Below, in pieces: positions 7,801 to 16,165 of a stretch of 49,726 nucleotides of DNA (positions are counted from its first letter, which is position 1; each line of letters starts with the position of its first letter). The DNA is taken from contig CAZKTN010000020.1 in assembly GCA_964555705.1 (NCBI GenBank), positions 1 to 49,726 of the forward strand. Reading direction: 5' to 3'. A program made the position numbers and the translations under genes. The notes beneath the pieces were generated by a model. That model was given only the letters and a program-made list of their open reading frames with translations. It was not told where the DNA came from and made no database searches. Source of the stretch: ZLKRG44 sp964555705 (GTDB lineage Bacteria > Planctomycetota > Phycisphaerae > Phycisphaerales > SM1A02).

Positions 7801-9107
7801 ATGTCGCCCGACGCAATCTTCGGCAGGTCCACGAGCGCCGATCGCACCAGCAGCTGCACTGCGGCAGGCTGGTCGATCTCGATGCCGAGTGCCTTCGCGA
7901 GCGCGGGGTCGACCGTCGTCGACAGCGTTGCGCCCGTGGCCGAGACCTTCTCCATCCTCTCATCGGCGGCGAGCGTCGCGGTCGCCTCGAGCCTCTGCGT
8001 GCGCAGCTCGATCTGGCCGCTTCGGTCGGTGAAGGCCACAGTGGCGTCGCACGTGGCGCCAAGGTCACGCGCGGCATCAAGCGGCGTGCCCGCGAGGTAC
8101 GGCGCCGCAAGCGACACGGGCACGTCGCGCAGCTGCACAGTGCCTGATGCGGATGCCTTGGAGGCCGCGTCCGCGCGCGCCGGGAAGAAGGCGAGGTCGG
8201 CGATGACGCTCCCAACCTGCCCGCCCGGCAGGACGAGCTGCGTGGAACCCTTGATCGAAAGCTCCTTGCCGACTTCCGTCGCGTCGATGTCGAGGTCGAG
8301 CGTGCGCGCCTCGATCGGCATTCCCGCCGCCGGTATCGGAAGCGCCTCGCCACGCACGCTCACGTCCACCGATGAGCGCCACGGGTCGATGCCGCCGGTC
8401 ACCGTGTTCCACAGCTTCGACGCCGAAGCCTTCACGCTCAGCCGTCCCTTCGTGTCGCCAAGCTTGGTGCCCGCATCAAGGTTGCACGTCGCTCCCCCGT
8501 CGGTCACGGCAAGCTCGCCCGTGAGTGCGTCGATCGCGACCTTCGGGCCCGTGCCGGTCGGCGTCGCGTCCACGTTGAAGGACTCGATCTTCAGGCTCGC
8601 GCCGCGAAGCGCGTCGGGCAGCGTCAGCGGATCGGCACCGGCAGATGCCGCGCGCATGTCGCCCGATGGCGCGCTCGCGACCGCAACAGGCTGCGGCGCG
8701 CTCAGCGCATCCATGATCGACAGCGCGCCATCGTCGGAGTACCGCGTCACGATGCCGCCGCTGGCGATGACGCGCAGCGGCGCCGTGCCGCGCACGAGTC
8801 CCCACAGTCCGGCATCCACGTCGAGGTCAACCGTGAGACGGTCGCCGCCGGCACCCGCGATCGCCAGTCCAGTGATGCGCTGCGGGCCCGGCCACGACAG
8901 CTGCACGTCCGCAACGCTCACGCTCCCGCGCACGGATCCCTGAATGTTCGACGCGAGCACGTGACGCGCGATCGAGCCGCTCAGCCATGCCGGCGCAGTG
9001 ACGACCGCGAGCGCCAGCAGCACCAGCGCCACGGAACCGATGATGATGATCCGGCGCATCCAGCTCGGACGCCGCCGGGAACCCTGGGAGTTCTCGCTTG
9101 TGCTCAC
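4848..9107 (-). CDS. Large AsmA/TamB-like envelope protein
   Basis: A 1419-residue protein starting at GTG 9107. It has an Arg-rich cytoplasmic tip, one membrane helix (residues about 19-42, IIIIGSVALVLLALAVVTAP), then LSGSIARHVLASNIQGSVRG, typical of the AsmA-like N-terminus. The long remainder alternates short beta-type segments of Ala, Ser, Val, Thr and Leu with almost no Cys, as in bridge-like lipid-transfer proteins of the AsmA/TamB group, and ends in a Pro-rich tail. A role in moving lipid between membranes is inferred from architecture only. The gene lies 7 bases after nadA and is probably co-transcribed with it. Confidence 0.75.
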   Translation of the reverse strand: MSTSENSQGSRRRPSWMRRIIIIGSVALVLLALAVVTAPAWLSGSIARHVLASNIQGSVRGSVSVADVQLSWPGPQRITGLAIAGAGGDRLTVDLDVDAGLWGLVRGTAPLRVIASGGIVTRYSDDGALSIMDALSAPQPVAVASAPSGDMRAASAGADPLTLPDALRGASLKIESFNVDATPTGTGPKVAIDALTGELAVTDGGATCNLDAGTKLGDTKGRLSVKASASKLWNTVTGGIDPWRSSVDVSVRGEALPIPAAGMPIEARTLDLDIDATEVGKELSIKGSTQLVLPGGQVGSVIADLAFFPARADAASKASASGTVQLRDVPVSLAAPYLAGTPLDAARDLGATCDATVAFTDRSGQIELRTQRLEATATLAADERMEKVSATGATLSTTVDPALAKALGIEIDQPAAVQLLVRSALVDLPKIASGDMRGIACDVGMSLAPVRVRAGSDADSPWVPLGATTLSASTANLGEGAQVELGTSAFGSPVGLSATLTKLVDAKGALSAGTAAAKGTLSAGPVDPASIPWIDDAMRAQLAQAGIGSASVATQFDGSADAGSVQVKLDAFSPQAGAAVAQASSTLGWSAGAFTAKDTSVAATLTRATLAPWLGEEIALAEDVSLSATLEPVSLARRAATKSSPASVEWPSSVRASVRTPRVAVLRAPSLLKPVALRDVLVQATLGIDPANGSLADLDTNLSTALIPSLAQGATEAATVKATYAGPIDASRFRTELDLALAQGSALASCVDAGVAGALLEGPGTVRGRMERANGSDSVSAQVRLPRASAEVDATIASGSLVVRPSTATVELPTSLVEAGLGLREMPDLAATLADQRAPRIRTDIHVESVKWTGTAEDAAVVLSATLGSGTLSPPGRPPVAIDGVQLSVASPKLASSAKVSVQGRAGVGGAPLAPFALGAELAGDLRAVLDPSQPLSLSASTANVELPGTLAIALTDWWRGSSVATEAVSEADKIAMSVTIASARVPSRDRLGDASIDMAAQLERIRLVPKGKPAVAVGPVRMAIKSARLADRVTIEASGAAAIADPGADAALRTTGEVNASLAAAGLVGADGALTADRAQLTGSVRVNGFPTVIADTFAGAKGDIVGAIGPAITMELDARSAASSGQPAAAGAAAPRVTELSLNLSSAMVQLQAPRMTLSNGMLSVSPSQPVQGSIAISPALKDWVLEQINPVFSDIISAPPIRWRVSSIQFPLDLDMTRLYGALQVEVGEVRLKRSNQLVGSLIVSEGSADGSVPALIDPLRVEIAAGRLTYRDFRLSIGRFAKDWQNKLNMSGDIDLTRKPPYVNSISFEVPFQSIARTAAGFKQIAGPAEQITKAIQALPIDPGTLLLVDVTYSGPLAAPDGTPAQLTEQFSVRLDEQALQRVTVRDVVGTVKGIADLFKKKPSNAPPPAPSGSP

Positions 9108-9114
9108 GGGAGCG

Positions 9115-10323
9115 TCAGTCTACGAGGCTCATCGCGCGGGCCGGCGCAAGCGCCAGCATGCGGTCGAGGGCGACCCGCGCATGGGTCCGCGCCTCAGGAT
9201 GCACGCTGATGCGGTTGACGATGCGCCCCTGCGCAATGGCGTCGAGCGCCCACGCGAGGTGCGCCTGGTCGATGCGGTACATCGTGGTGCACAGGCACTG
9301 GCACTCGGACAGGATCCGGGCATGCACGCCGCGCGACTCCGCCTCGCGCGAGAGGCGGTTCACGAGATGCCACTCGGTGCCGATCGCCCAGCGCGTGCCA
9401 GGATCGGCGTTCCTGATGGTGTCGATGATGAACTCCGTAGAGCCGGCGAGGTCCGCGAGCTCCACCACCTCCTGCGCGCATTCCGGATGCACGAGCACCT
9501 GCGTGCCGTCGCCCGCGGCGCGGAGCGCCTCCACGTGCTCGGGCCTGAAGAGCTTGTGCACCGAGCAGTGCCCGGCCCACAGGTAGATGCGCGCGGCGCG
9601 GATCTGGGCCGAGGAGAGCCCGCCTGAAGGCTTGCGCGGATCCCACAGCGCGGTCTCGGCCGCGCTGCCGTCGCGGCGCGCATCGACCTCCGTCACGAAA
9701 CCTCGGGTTCGTGCGGTGTTGCGGCCGAGGTGCTGGTCGGGCAGGAACAGGATCCTCACGCGCTCGCCATCGCGCAGCGGCTGCGATCCGCCCGCGAGCG
9801 CCCAGTCGAAGACGGCTCCGGCGTTGGAGCTCGTGCAGCATGCGCCCCCGTGCTGGCCCACGAATGCCTTGATGGCCGCCGTCGAGTTCACGTAGGTGAT
9901 CGGGATCACGCGCTCGCCGCGCGTCGCAGGATCCGCATCGAGCGCCGCACGGATCGCCTCCCACGCGTCGACCGTGTCCTCGTAGCCGGCCATGTCCGCC
10001 ATCGAGCAGCCGGCGGAGAGGTCCGGCAGCACGACGGCCACGTCATCTCCCGTGAGGATGTCCGCGGTCTCGGCCATGAAGTGCACGCCGCAGAAGACCA
10101 CTGTGCGCGCTCCCCGGCGCGGCGCCTCCGCAGCCGCCATCTGCGAGAGCTTGAGGCTGTCGCCGATGAGGTCCGCGTGGCGGATCACGTCATCCTGCTG
10201 GTAGTGGTGCCCCAGGATCAGCAGCGCATTGCCCAGCTCGCGCCGGCGGGCCGCGATGCGCTCTCCGAGCTCGGCCTCGGACGCAAGCCGGTAGGACTCG
10301 GGAAGTGGCGGCTGCCAGAGCAT
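9115..10323 (-). CDS. nadA: Quinolinate synthase
   Basis: NadA condenses iminoaspartate with dihydroxyacetone phosphate to quinolinate in NAD synthesis, using a 4Fe-4S cluster. The 402-residue product shows LILGHHYQQDDVIRHAD, VVFCGVHFMAETADIL, LPDLSAGCSMAD (Cys106), ITYVNSTAAIKAF, LPDQHLGRNTA, AGHCSVHKLF, and SECQCLCTTMY near the C-terminus, giving the three cluster cysteines. It is the longer bacterial form with an insertion after the LPDQHLGRNTA segment. nadB and nadC are not in the window. It diverges from ispE with 42 bases between them. Confidence 0.97.
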   Translation of the reverse strand: MLWQPPLPESYRLASEAELGERIAARRRELGNALLILGHHYQQDDVIRHADLIGDSLKLSQMAAAEAPRRGARTVVFCGVHFMAETADILTGDDVAVVLPDLSAGCSMADMAGYEDTVDAWEAIRAALDADPATRGERVIPITYVNSTAAIKAFVGQHGGACCTSSNAGAVFDWALAGGSQPLRDGERVRILFLPDQHLGRNTARTRGFVTEVDARRDGSAAETALWDPRKPSGGLSSAQIRAARIYLWAGHCSVHKLFRPEHVEALRAAGDGTQVLVHPECAQEVVELADLAGSTEFIIDTIRNADPGTRWAIGTEWHLVNRLSREAESRGVHARILSECQCLCTTMYRIDQAHLAWALDAIAQGRIVNRISVHPEARTHARVALDRMLALAPARAMSLVD

Positions 10324-10365
10324 GGGTCGCGAATTCTAGGTCAGCCGGAGGCGTAGTCTTGGGGG

Positions 10366-11301
10366 ATGCCGCGCACCGTCACGGTCCTGGCGCCAAGCAA
10401 GCTCAACCTCGCGCTCAGCGTGGGAGGTCCGGGCCCCGACCGAATGCACCCGATCTCGAGCTGGATGGTCACGCTCGACTTCGGAGACGAGCTGCGCCTC
10501 ACGCGGCTGCCTGAGGGGAGCCTCTCCATGTTCGCGACGGTGTGGCACCGCGAGGCGCGACGGCCGAGCGACATCGACTGGTCGATCACCAAGGACCTCG
10601 CCTACCGCGCGCACCAGGCGCTCGAGCGCGAGCTCGAGGAGCCGCTTCCCGTGAAGAGCCTCGTCACCAAGCGAATCCCGGTGGGCGGCGGGCTGGGAGG
10701 CGGCTCGAGCAATGCCGCCGCGATGCTGCGCGCGCTCGACACGCTCTTTGAGCTCGGACTCTCCACCGATCGGCTCGCGACCATCGCGGCTGGACTCGGT
10801 TCCGACGTGCCGTTCCTCGTGCACGGAGGGAGCGCGCTCGTCGGCGGGCTCGGCGACCGCATCGAGCCTCTCGCGGATGTCCCTCACGCGCACGTCGTGC
10901 TGGCCTTCCCGGAGGTGCCCTGCCCGACGCCTGCCGTGTACCGCCGCTTCGACGAGCTCGGCGGAGTCGGGGCGACCGTGGACGATGCGCGCGTGCGCGC
11001 CCTCGCACAATCCGTGGGCGCCGAACGGGTGCCCTTCGACGCGCCCTTCAACGACCTCGCCGCGCCCGCGCTCGATGTCGCTCCAACCCTCGCGCAGCAC
11101 GTTCGGGCAATCGCGGCGATCGCGGAGCGCGATGTGCACGTGTCGGGCAGCGGATCCACTCTGTTCACGATCTGCGACGACCCCCTGCATGCGCAGGCGC
11201 TTGCGCACGCGATCGAGCAGCGCACAGGCCTCCCCGCGGTCGCCGCGAGGGCCTCCACCCCGTCGCCGCCTATGCTTGCGGCCAATGATCTCGACAACTG
11301 A
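10366..11301 (+). CDS. ispE: 4-diphosphocytidyl-2-C-methyl-D-erythritol kinase
   Basis: IspE phosphorylates CDP-methylerythritol in the non-mevalonate isoprenoid pathway. The 311-residue product has the GHMP-kinase motifs in order: APSKLNLALSVGG near the N-terminus, the ATP-binding PVGGGLGGGSSNAAAML, LGSDVPFLVHGGSALV, and the C-terminal VHVSGSGSTLFTI. A GGGGG just before the ATG serves as ribosome site. The 3' end overlaps the oligopeptidase start by 17 bases. Confidence 0.95.
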   Translation: MPRTVTVLAPSKLNLALSVGGPGPDRMHPISSWMVTLDFGDELRLTRLPEGSLSMFATVWHREARRPSDIDWSITKDLAYRAHQALERELEEPLPVKSLVTKRIPVGGGLGGGSSNAAAMLRALDTLFELGLSTDRLATIAAGLGSDVPFLVHGGSALVGGLGDRIEPLADVPHAHVVLAFPEVPCPTPAVYRRFDELGGVGATVDDARVRALAQSVGAERVPFDAPFNDLAAPALDVAPTLAQHVRAIAAIAERDVHVSGSGSTLFTICDDPLHAQALAHAIEQRTGLPAVAARASTPSPPMLAANDLDN

Positions 11302-13021
11302 CACCGCACGTGGGCCGGCAGGACGCGGAAGCCACACTGACTCCCTTCCCGAGGGCCTCGATGCGACGCAGTGGTCGCAGCTCGAGCCGCTCTACGGCGA
11401 GCTGCAGCAGAGGCCGATCGGGTCGCCCGCCGACCTCGAGCGCCTGATCCTCGACCGCAGCGACCTCGACGCTGCAGCGAGCGAGGCGGAGGCGAACCTC
11501 TACATCGCGATGACGTGCCGCACCGATGACGAGGGCGCACGCAAGGCGTTCCTTGCGTTCGTCGAGAACGTGGAGCCCAAGCTGCGCACTGTCGGCTTCG
11601 AGCTCGACAAGCGCATCAGCGGATCGCCGCATGCGGCCGCGCTCGACCAGGCGCGCTACGGCGTCTACCTGCGCGCGATGCGGCAGGAGGTCAAGCTCTT
11701 CCGCGCCGAGAACGTGCCGCTGCAGACCGAGGCCACAAAGCTCGACCAGGAGTACAGCCAGGTCGCCGGCGCGATGACGGTGGAGTTCGAGGGCCGCACG
11801 CAGACGCTGCCGCAGATGGCGCGCTACCTCGAAAGCACGGACCGTGCCGTGCGCAAGTCGGCATGGGAGGCGATCTCCGCACGCCGCCTGCAGGACCGTG
11901 CGCGCATCGACGGCATCTACGACGGGCTCGTGAAGATCCGGCACCAGATGGGCCGCAATGCCGGCTTCGCCAGCTTCCGCGACTTCCAGCATGAGCGGCT
12001 GCACCGCTTCGACTACTCCGTGGCGGACTGCCGCCAGTTCCATGCGTCAATCGAGGAAGTGTGCGTGCCCCTGATGAAGGACCTGCAGGCCGAGAGAGCC
12101 AAGGCGCTTGGCCTCGGCGCCTGCACACCGTGGGACCTTAAGGTGGACCTGCACGGGCGTCCGCCGCTGCGGCCCTTCGAAGGCGCTGACCAGCTCCTTC
12201 ACCGAACGTCGAAGGCGTTCCACAGGCTCGACGGCCATCTTGGCGAGATGTTCGACTCGATGCGCGGCGGCGGATGCCTCGACCTCGAGAGCCGCGCGGG
12301 CAAGGCGCCCGGCGGCTACCAGTACCAGCGGCAGCGCTCGCGCACGCCCTTCATCTTCATGAACGCCGCCGGACTGCACCGCGACCTCATCACGATGGTG
12401 CACGAGGCGGGCCACGCGTTCCACTCGCTGCTCTGCGCAGACGATCCGCTCGTCGCCTACCGCGGCAGCCCCATCGAGTTCGCGGAGGTCGCCTCGATGA
12501 GCATGGAGCTGCTCACGTTCCCGCAGCTCGAGGAGTTCTACGCGCCCGCGGATGCCGCGCGCGCCAAGCGCGACAAGCTCGAGGACATCGTCAGCATCCT
12601 CCCGTGGGTCGCCACGATCGACGCCTTCCAGCACTGGGTCTACGAGCACCCGGACCACACGCACGCACAGCGCACCGCTTCATGGGTCGCGCTCCACAAG
12701 CGCTTCGGCGGCGACGTCGACTACAGCGGCCACCACGATGCGCTCGAGGCGTCGTGGCAGCGCCAGCTGCACCTGTTCGGGAGCCCCTTCTACTACATCG
12801 AGTACGGCATCGCGCAGCTCGGCGCGCTGCAGATGTGGATCGTGTCGCGCCGCGACCCTGCGGCCGCGCTCGCGGGCTACAAGCGCGCGCTTGCGCTCGG
12901 CGGATCGCGCCCGCTGCCTGAGCTCTTCGAGGCTGCGGGGCTCTCGTTTGACTTCGGCCCGGCAATGATGCGCAAGCTCATCACTGAGGTCCAGGACGAG
13001 CTGTCGCGGCTGCCTGCCTGA
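11285..13021 (+). CDS. M3 family oligoendopeptidase (PepF-like)
   Basis: A zinc metallopeptidase expected to cleave short peptides in the cytoplasm. The ATG at 11285 gives 578 residues with no signal peptide. The zinc site is visible: H373EAGH (His373, Glu374, His377) in ITMVHEAGHAFHSLL, and a third ligand Glu401 in IEFAEVASMSMELL. The C-terminal FYYIEYGIAQLGALQMW matches the tyrosine-containing substrate region of oligoendopeptidase F-type enzymes. It overlaps the end of ispE, so expression is likely coupled. An upstream in-frame reading through ispE was not used. Confidence 0.93.
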   Translation: MISTTDTARGPAGRGSHTDSLPEGLDATQWSQLEPLYGELQQRPIGSPADLERLILDRSDLDAAASEAEANLYIAMTCRTDDEGARKAFLAFVENVEPKLRTVGFELDKRISGSPHAAALDQARYGVYLRAMRQEVKLFRAENVPLQTEATKLDQEYSQVAGAMTVEFEGRTQTLPQMARYLESTDRAVRKSAWEAISARRLQDRARIDGIYDGLVKIRHQMGRNAGFASFRDFQHERLHRFDYSVADCRQFHASIEEVCVPLMKDLQAERAKALGLGACTPWDLKVDLHGRPPLRPFEGADQLLHRTSKAFHRLDGHLGEMFDSMRGGGCLDLESRAGKAPGGYQYQRQRSRTPFIFMNAAGLHRDLITMVHEAGHAFHSLLCADDPLVAYRGSPIEFAEVASMSMELLTFPQLEEFYAPADAARAKRDKLEDIVSILPWVATIDAFQHWVYEHPDHTHAQRTASWVALHKRFGGDVDYSGHHDALEASWQRQLHLFGSPFYYIEYGIAQLGALQMWIVSRRDPAAALAGYKRALALGGSRPLPELFEAAGLSFDFGPAMMRKLITEVQDELSRLPA

Positions 13022-13154
13022 TCACTCAGCCACGTGCAGCGCCGCGGCACGCCGCAGCGCGCGCAATCCCGTCGAGCCCTGCCCGGGACGCCGCCCCGGC
13101 GTACTCTTGCCCTTCCCGTTTCACGCCCCGCAATCTCCAGAGGAGCCCAGTCCC

Positions 13155-14234
13155 GTGAAGACTCCTGTCGTCGTGTTTGGTGCCGGAAAGATCGGCCGCA
13201 TGGTCGCCTACCTGCTGCAGAGCTGCGGCGACTTCGATGTCCTCTCGGTGGACTCGAGCGAGCGCCATGTTGCCGAGGTTGAGGCGCTCGCACCCGGCGT
13301 CAAGGGCATGGTGGCCCGCTTCGACGACTCCGCCGCGCTCGACAAGGCGCTCTCGGGCCGCTTCGCGGCGCTCTCCTGCGCGCCCTTCTTCTGCAACGAG
13401 CTCATCGCGACGCGCGCAAAGCATGCGCACGCCCACTACCTCGACCTCACCGAGGACGTGGCCGTCACCAAGAAGGTGAACCAGCTCGCGAAGGACTCGA
13501 AGACCGCGTTCGTGCCGCAGTGCGGCCTCGCGCCGGGGTTCATCACGATCGCCGCGTGCCATGTGATGCACGGCATGCAGGACATCCAGGAGGTCAAGCT
13601 CCGCGTCGGCGCGCTGCCCGAGAATCCTGCAAACACGATGAAGTACAACCTGACGTGGTCGACCAATGGCCTCATCAACGAGTACTGCCAGCCCTGCGAG
13701 GCTGTGGTCGACGGCCAGTTCACGACTGTGCCCCCGCTCGAGCAGCTCGAGCACATCACGATCAACGGTGTGGAGTTCGAGGCCTTCAACACCTCAGGCG
13801 GCCTGGGCACCCTTGCCGAGACGATGCACGGCAAGGTGCGCCACATGAACTACAAGACGATGCGCTACCCGGGGCACCAGGCGATCCTCAAGCTCCTGCT
13901 GCATGACCTCAGGTTCATCGACGACCGCGAGGGCCTCGCGAAGGTGTTCGAGCGGTCGATCCCGACAACGCAGCAGGACATCGTGGCGATCTTCACGTCA
14001 GCGATCGGCATGGTCGACGGCCACCTCACCGAGCGCAACTTCGCGAGCATCGTGCGCCACCGCGAGATGGGCGGCCATCACTGGACTGCAATCCAGATCA
14101 CGACGGCAGCAGGCATCTGCGCAGTCGTCGACATGCTGCGCCAGGAGCGGCTGCCCACCCACGGGTTCGTGCGCAACGAGCAGATCTCGTTCGCCGACTT
14201 CATGGCCAACCGCTTCGGCGCGCTCTACGCGTAG
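13155..14234 (+). CDS. Saccharopine dehydrogenase-family oxidoreductase
   Basis: An NAD(P)-dependent enzyme with an N-terminal Rossmann fold (PVVVFGAGKIGRMVAYLL). The start is placed at GTG 13155 because AGAGGAG (13139-13145) lies 9 bases before it and the Rossmann strand begins at residue 4; a longer start at 13107 has no such signal. The product is 359 residues. YLDLTEDVAVTKKV and QCGLAPGFITIAACHVM are typical of saccharopine or lysine 6-dehydrogenase-like proteins. No lysine genes are nearby, so the substrate is open. Confidence 0.85.
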   Translation: MKTPVVVFGAGKIGRMVAYLLQSCGDFDVLSVDSSERHVAEVEALAPGVKGMVARFDDSAALDKALSGRFAALSCAPFFCNELIATRAKHAHAHYLDLTEDVAVTKKVNQLAKDSKTAFVPQCGLAPGFITIAACHVMHGMQDIQEVKLRVGALPENPANTMKYNLTWSTNGLINEYCQPCEAVVDGQFTTVPPLEQLEHITINGVEFEAFNTSGGLGTLAETMHGKVRHMNYKTMRYPGHQAILKLLLHDLRFIDDREGLAKVFERSIPTTQQDIVAIFTSAIGMVDGHLTERNFASIVRHREMGGHHWTAIQITTAAGICAVVDMLRQERLPTHGFVRNEQISFADFMANRFGALYA

Positions 14235-14243
14235 CGCGCCGGG

Positions 14244-14603
14244 TCAGTCGTCACTCTGACGCTTTCCGGGTCCGCGACCTTCGCGCTGCGGCCGGCGCGC
14301 GTCCCGGTCCGTCATCGGGCCACCCTGCATCGCGGGCGGAGGACGCATGGCCGGAGCGAGCGGCGCTGCAGCGCGCGGCCCGTCCTGCGGTCCGCGTGCT
14401 CGCTCGCGCATCTCCTTCATCGCCCCGCCACGGCCAAGCGCGATGCCGATGAGCAGGATCAGCACGCCAAGCGACACGAACAGCCAGAACCTGATGCGGC
14501 ACACGGTGCGCTCGACCTTCGCGAGGCGCGCCGCGCACGGGCATGTGCTCGCGTCGCCGGTGCAGCATGATGTGGATGTGGTCGTCGGGGTGGTGTCGCT
14601 CAT
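14244..14603 (-). CDS. Hypothetical single-pass membrane protein with N-terminal cysteine cluster
   Basis: A 119-residue protein I do not recognise. The N-terminus is Ser/Thr-rich with Cys at 13, 14, 21, 23 and 35, then comes one membrane helix (residues about 38-57, RFWLFVSLGVLILLIGIALG), then an Arg/Pro/Gln-rich tail. The cysteines could bind a metal on one side of the membrane. It converges on the dehydrogenase gene with 9 bases between and diverges from the decarboxylase. Confidence 0.6.
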   Translation of the reverse strand: MSDTTPTTTSTSCCTGDASTCPCAARLAKVERTVCRIRFWLFVSLGVLILLIGIALGRGGAMKEMRERARGPQDGPRAAAPLAPAMRPPPAMQGGPMTDRDARRPQREGRGPGKRQSDD

Positions 14604-14692
14604 CGTGAATGCTCCTTCGGCCGTAGCCTGTCACCATTGATCGGCACAGGCCTGCGCGGGACTCACAAACGCCCGGCAATTGCCCCAAAGTA

Positions 14693-16165
14693 GTGCCGAC
14701 AACTCACGACACGAGCCCTTTCTTGCAGTCCGATACTCCCCTGCCCCCCTTTGACTTCCGCCGCCATGGCCACGCCATGGTGGACTGGATCGCCGACTAC
14801 CTCGAGCGCGTGGAGCGGCTGCCCGTCGAGTCGCAAGTGGAGCCCGGCTGGGTGCGCTCGCAGCTGCCTCCCTCGGCACCGCAGCATGGGGAGTCGTGGG
14901 ACGCCGTGGTGAGGGACATCGACCGCGTGATCGTGCCGGGACTCACGCACTGGCAGAGCCCGAACTTCTTCGCGTACTTCCCCGCCAACACGTGCGGGCC
15001 GAGCATCCTCGGCGAGCTGCTGAGCGCGGGCCTGGGCGTGCAGGGCATGCTCTGGAGCACATCGCCCGCGTGCACGGAGCTCGAGACGCTGATGATGGAC
15101 TGGCTTGCGGAGATGCTCGGGCTGCCCGCGCGGTTCCGCTCGCCGGAAGGCGGCGGATCGCAGGGCGGCGGCGTGATCCAGGACACCGCAAGCAGCGCGA
15201 TGCTGTGCGCGGCGGTCGCCGCACGCGAGCGCATGCTGGCGCGCGACCCTCGGGCGGGACTGCTGGTGGCGTACGCGAGCTCGCAGGCCCACTCGTCGAT
15301 CGAGAAGTCTCTGCGCATCGCGGGCATTCCGGCATCGAGGCTGCGGCTCGTGCCGGTCGACGAGCACCTGGCCATGCGCGCCGACGAGTTCCGCGCGATG
15401 GTCGAGCGCGACCGCCAGGCGGGTCTCGTGCCGTTCATTTGCGTGGCTGCCGTTGGATCGACGAGCACAATGGCCGTCGACCCGATCGCGCGCATCGCAC
15501 CCACCTGCCGCGAGCACTCCATCTGGCTGCATGTCGATGCGGCAATGGCTGGCGTTGCGGCGATCTGCCCAGAGCACCGGTGGGTGACCGAGGGCGCGGA
15601 GCTTGCCGACAGCTGGTGCACGAACCCGCACAAGTGGCTCGCCGTCAACTTCGACTGCGACGCCTTCTGGGTCGCGGACCGTGCGGCGCTCGTGCGCGCG
15701 CTCAGCGTGCTGCCCGAGTACCTGCGCAATGCGGCAACCGAGAGCGGCAAGGTCATCGACTACCGCGACTGGCAGGTGCCGCTTGGGCGCCGATTCCGCG
15801 CGCTCAAGCTGTGGTTCACGATCAGGCACGCAGGCGTTGCCGGGCTCCAGTCGCTGGTGCGCACGCATGTGGCGCTTGCGCAGTCGCTCGCCGACCGCAT
15901 GCGCAGCGACCGCCGATTCATGCTCGTCGAGCCGCAGCGGCTCGGGCTCGTGTGCTTCAGGCTCGCGGCGGGCTGCGACGCGACGTCAGCGCTCGTGAAG
16001 GCCGTCAATGCTTCCGGTCGCGCCATGATCTCGGGCACACGCGTGCCAACTGCGCCCGATGGCAAGGAGCGCCAGGTCGCACGCGTGTCGATCGGCCAGA
16101 CGCGGTGCACTGCCGCGCATATCGATGCGTTGTGGAACCTGCTGCGGGATACGCTCCCCGCATGA
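14693..16165 (+). CDS. Group II PLP-dependent decarboxylase (aromatic-L-amino-acid type)
   Basis: The 490-residue product (GTG start) follows the aromatic amino acid decarboxylase family along its length: FDFRRHGHAMVDWIADYLE, PGLTHWQSPNFFAYFPAN, SPACTELETLMMDWL, AHSSIEK, HVDAAMAG and NPHKWLAVNFDC. The Schiff-base lysine is Lys314, the PLP-ring His is His200, Asp282 is present, and Tyr357 in DYRDWQVPLGRRF matches the catalytic loop tyrosine that marks decarboxylases rather than aldehyde synthases. Substrate may be tryptophan, tyrosine, phenylalanine or DOPA. Its stop overlaps the MgtC-like start by 4 bases. Confidence 0.93.
   Translation: MPTTHDTSPFLQSDTPLPPFDFRRHGHAMVDWIADYLERVERLPVESQVEPGWVRSQLPPSAPQHGESWDAVVRDIDRVIVPGLTHWQSPNFFAYFPANTCGPSILGELLSAGLGVQGMLWSTSPACTELETLMMDWLAEMLGLPARFRSPEGGGSQGGGVIQDTASSAMLCAAVAARERMLARDPRAGLLVAYASSQAHSSIEKSLRIAGIPASRLRLVPVDEHLAMRADEFRAMVERDRQAGLVPFICVAAVGSTSTMAVDPIARIAPTCREHSIWLHVDAAMAGVAAICPEHRWVTEGAELADSWCTNPHKWLAVNFDCDAFWVADRAALVRALSVLPEYLRNAATESGKVIDYRDWQVPLGRRFRALKLWFTIRHAGVAGLQSLVRTHVALAQSLADRMRSDRRFMLVEPQRLGLVCFRLAAGCDATSALVKAVNASGRAMISGTRVPTAPDGKERQVARVSIGQTRCTAAHIDALWNLLRDTLPA

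Noticed and set aside
5452..8943. Several long open frames on the plus strand opposite the AsmA-like gene
   Set aside because: They are antisense frames kept open by high GC content, with low-complexity Ser/Ala/Arg composition and no motifs. The minus-strand protein has a clear membrane anchor and domain layout.
10712..11284. In-frame extension of the M3 oligopeptidase upstream through ispE
   Set aside because: The extension is the shifted frame of the ispE coding region with Arg/Ser-rich composition. The M3 protein begins naturally at ATG 11285.
14896..16161. In-frame extension of the MgtC-like protein upstream through the decarboxylase gene
   Set aside because: It is the out-of-frame shadow of the decarboxylase. 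The ATG at 16162 makes a typical coupled ATGA start.
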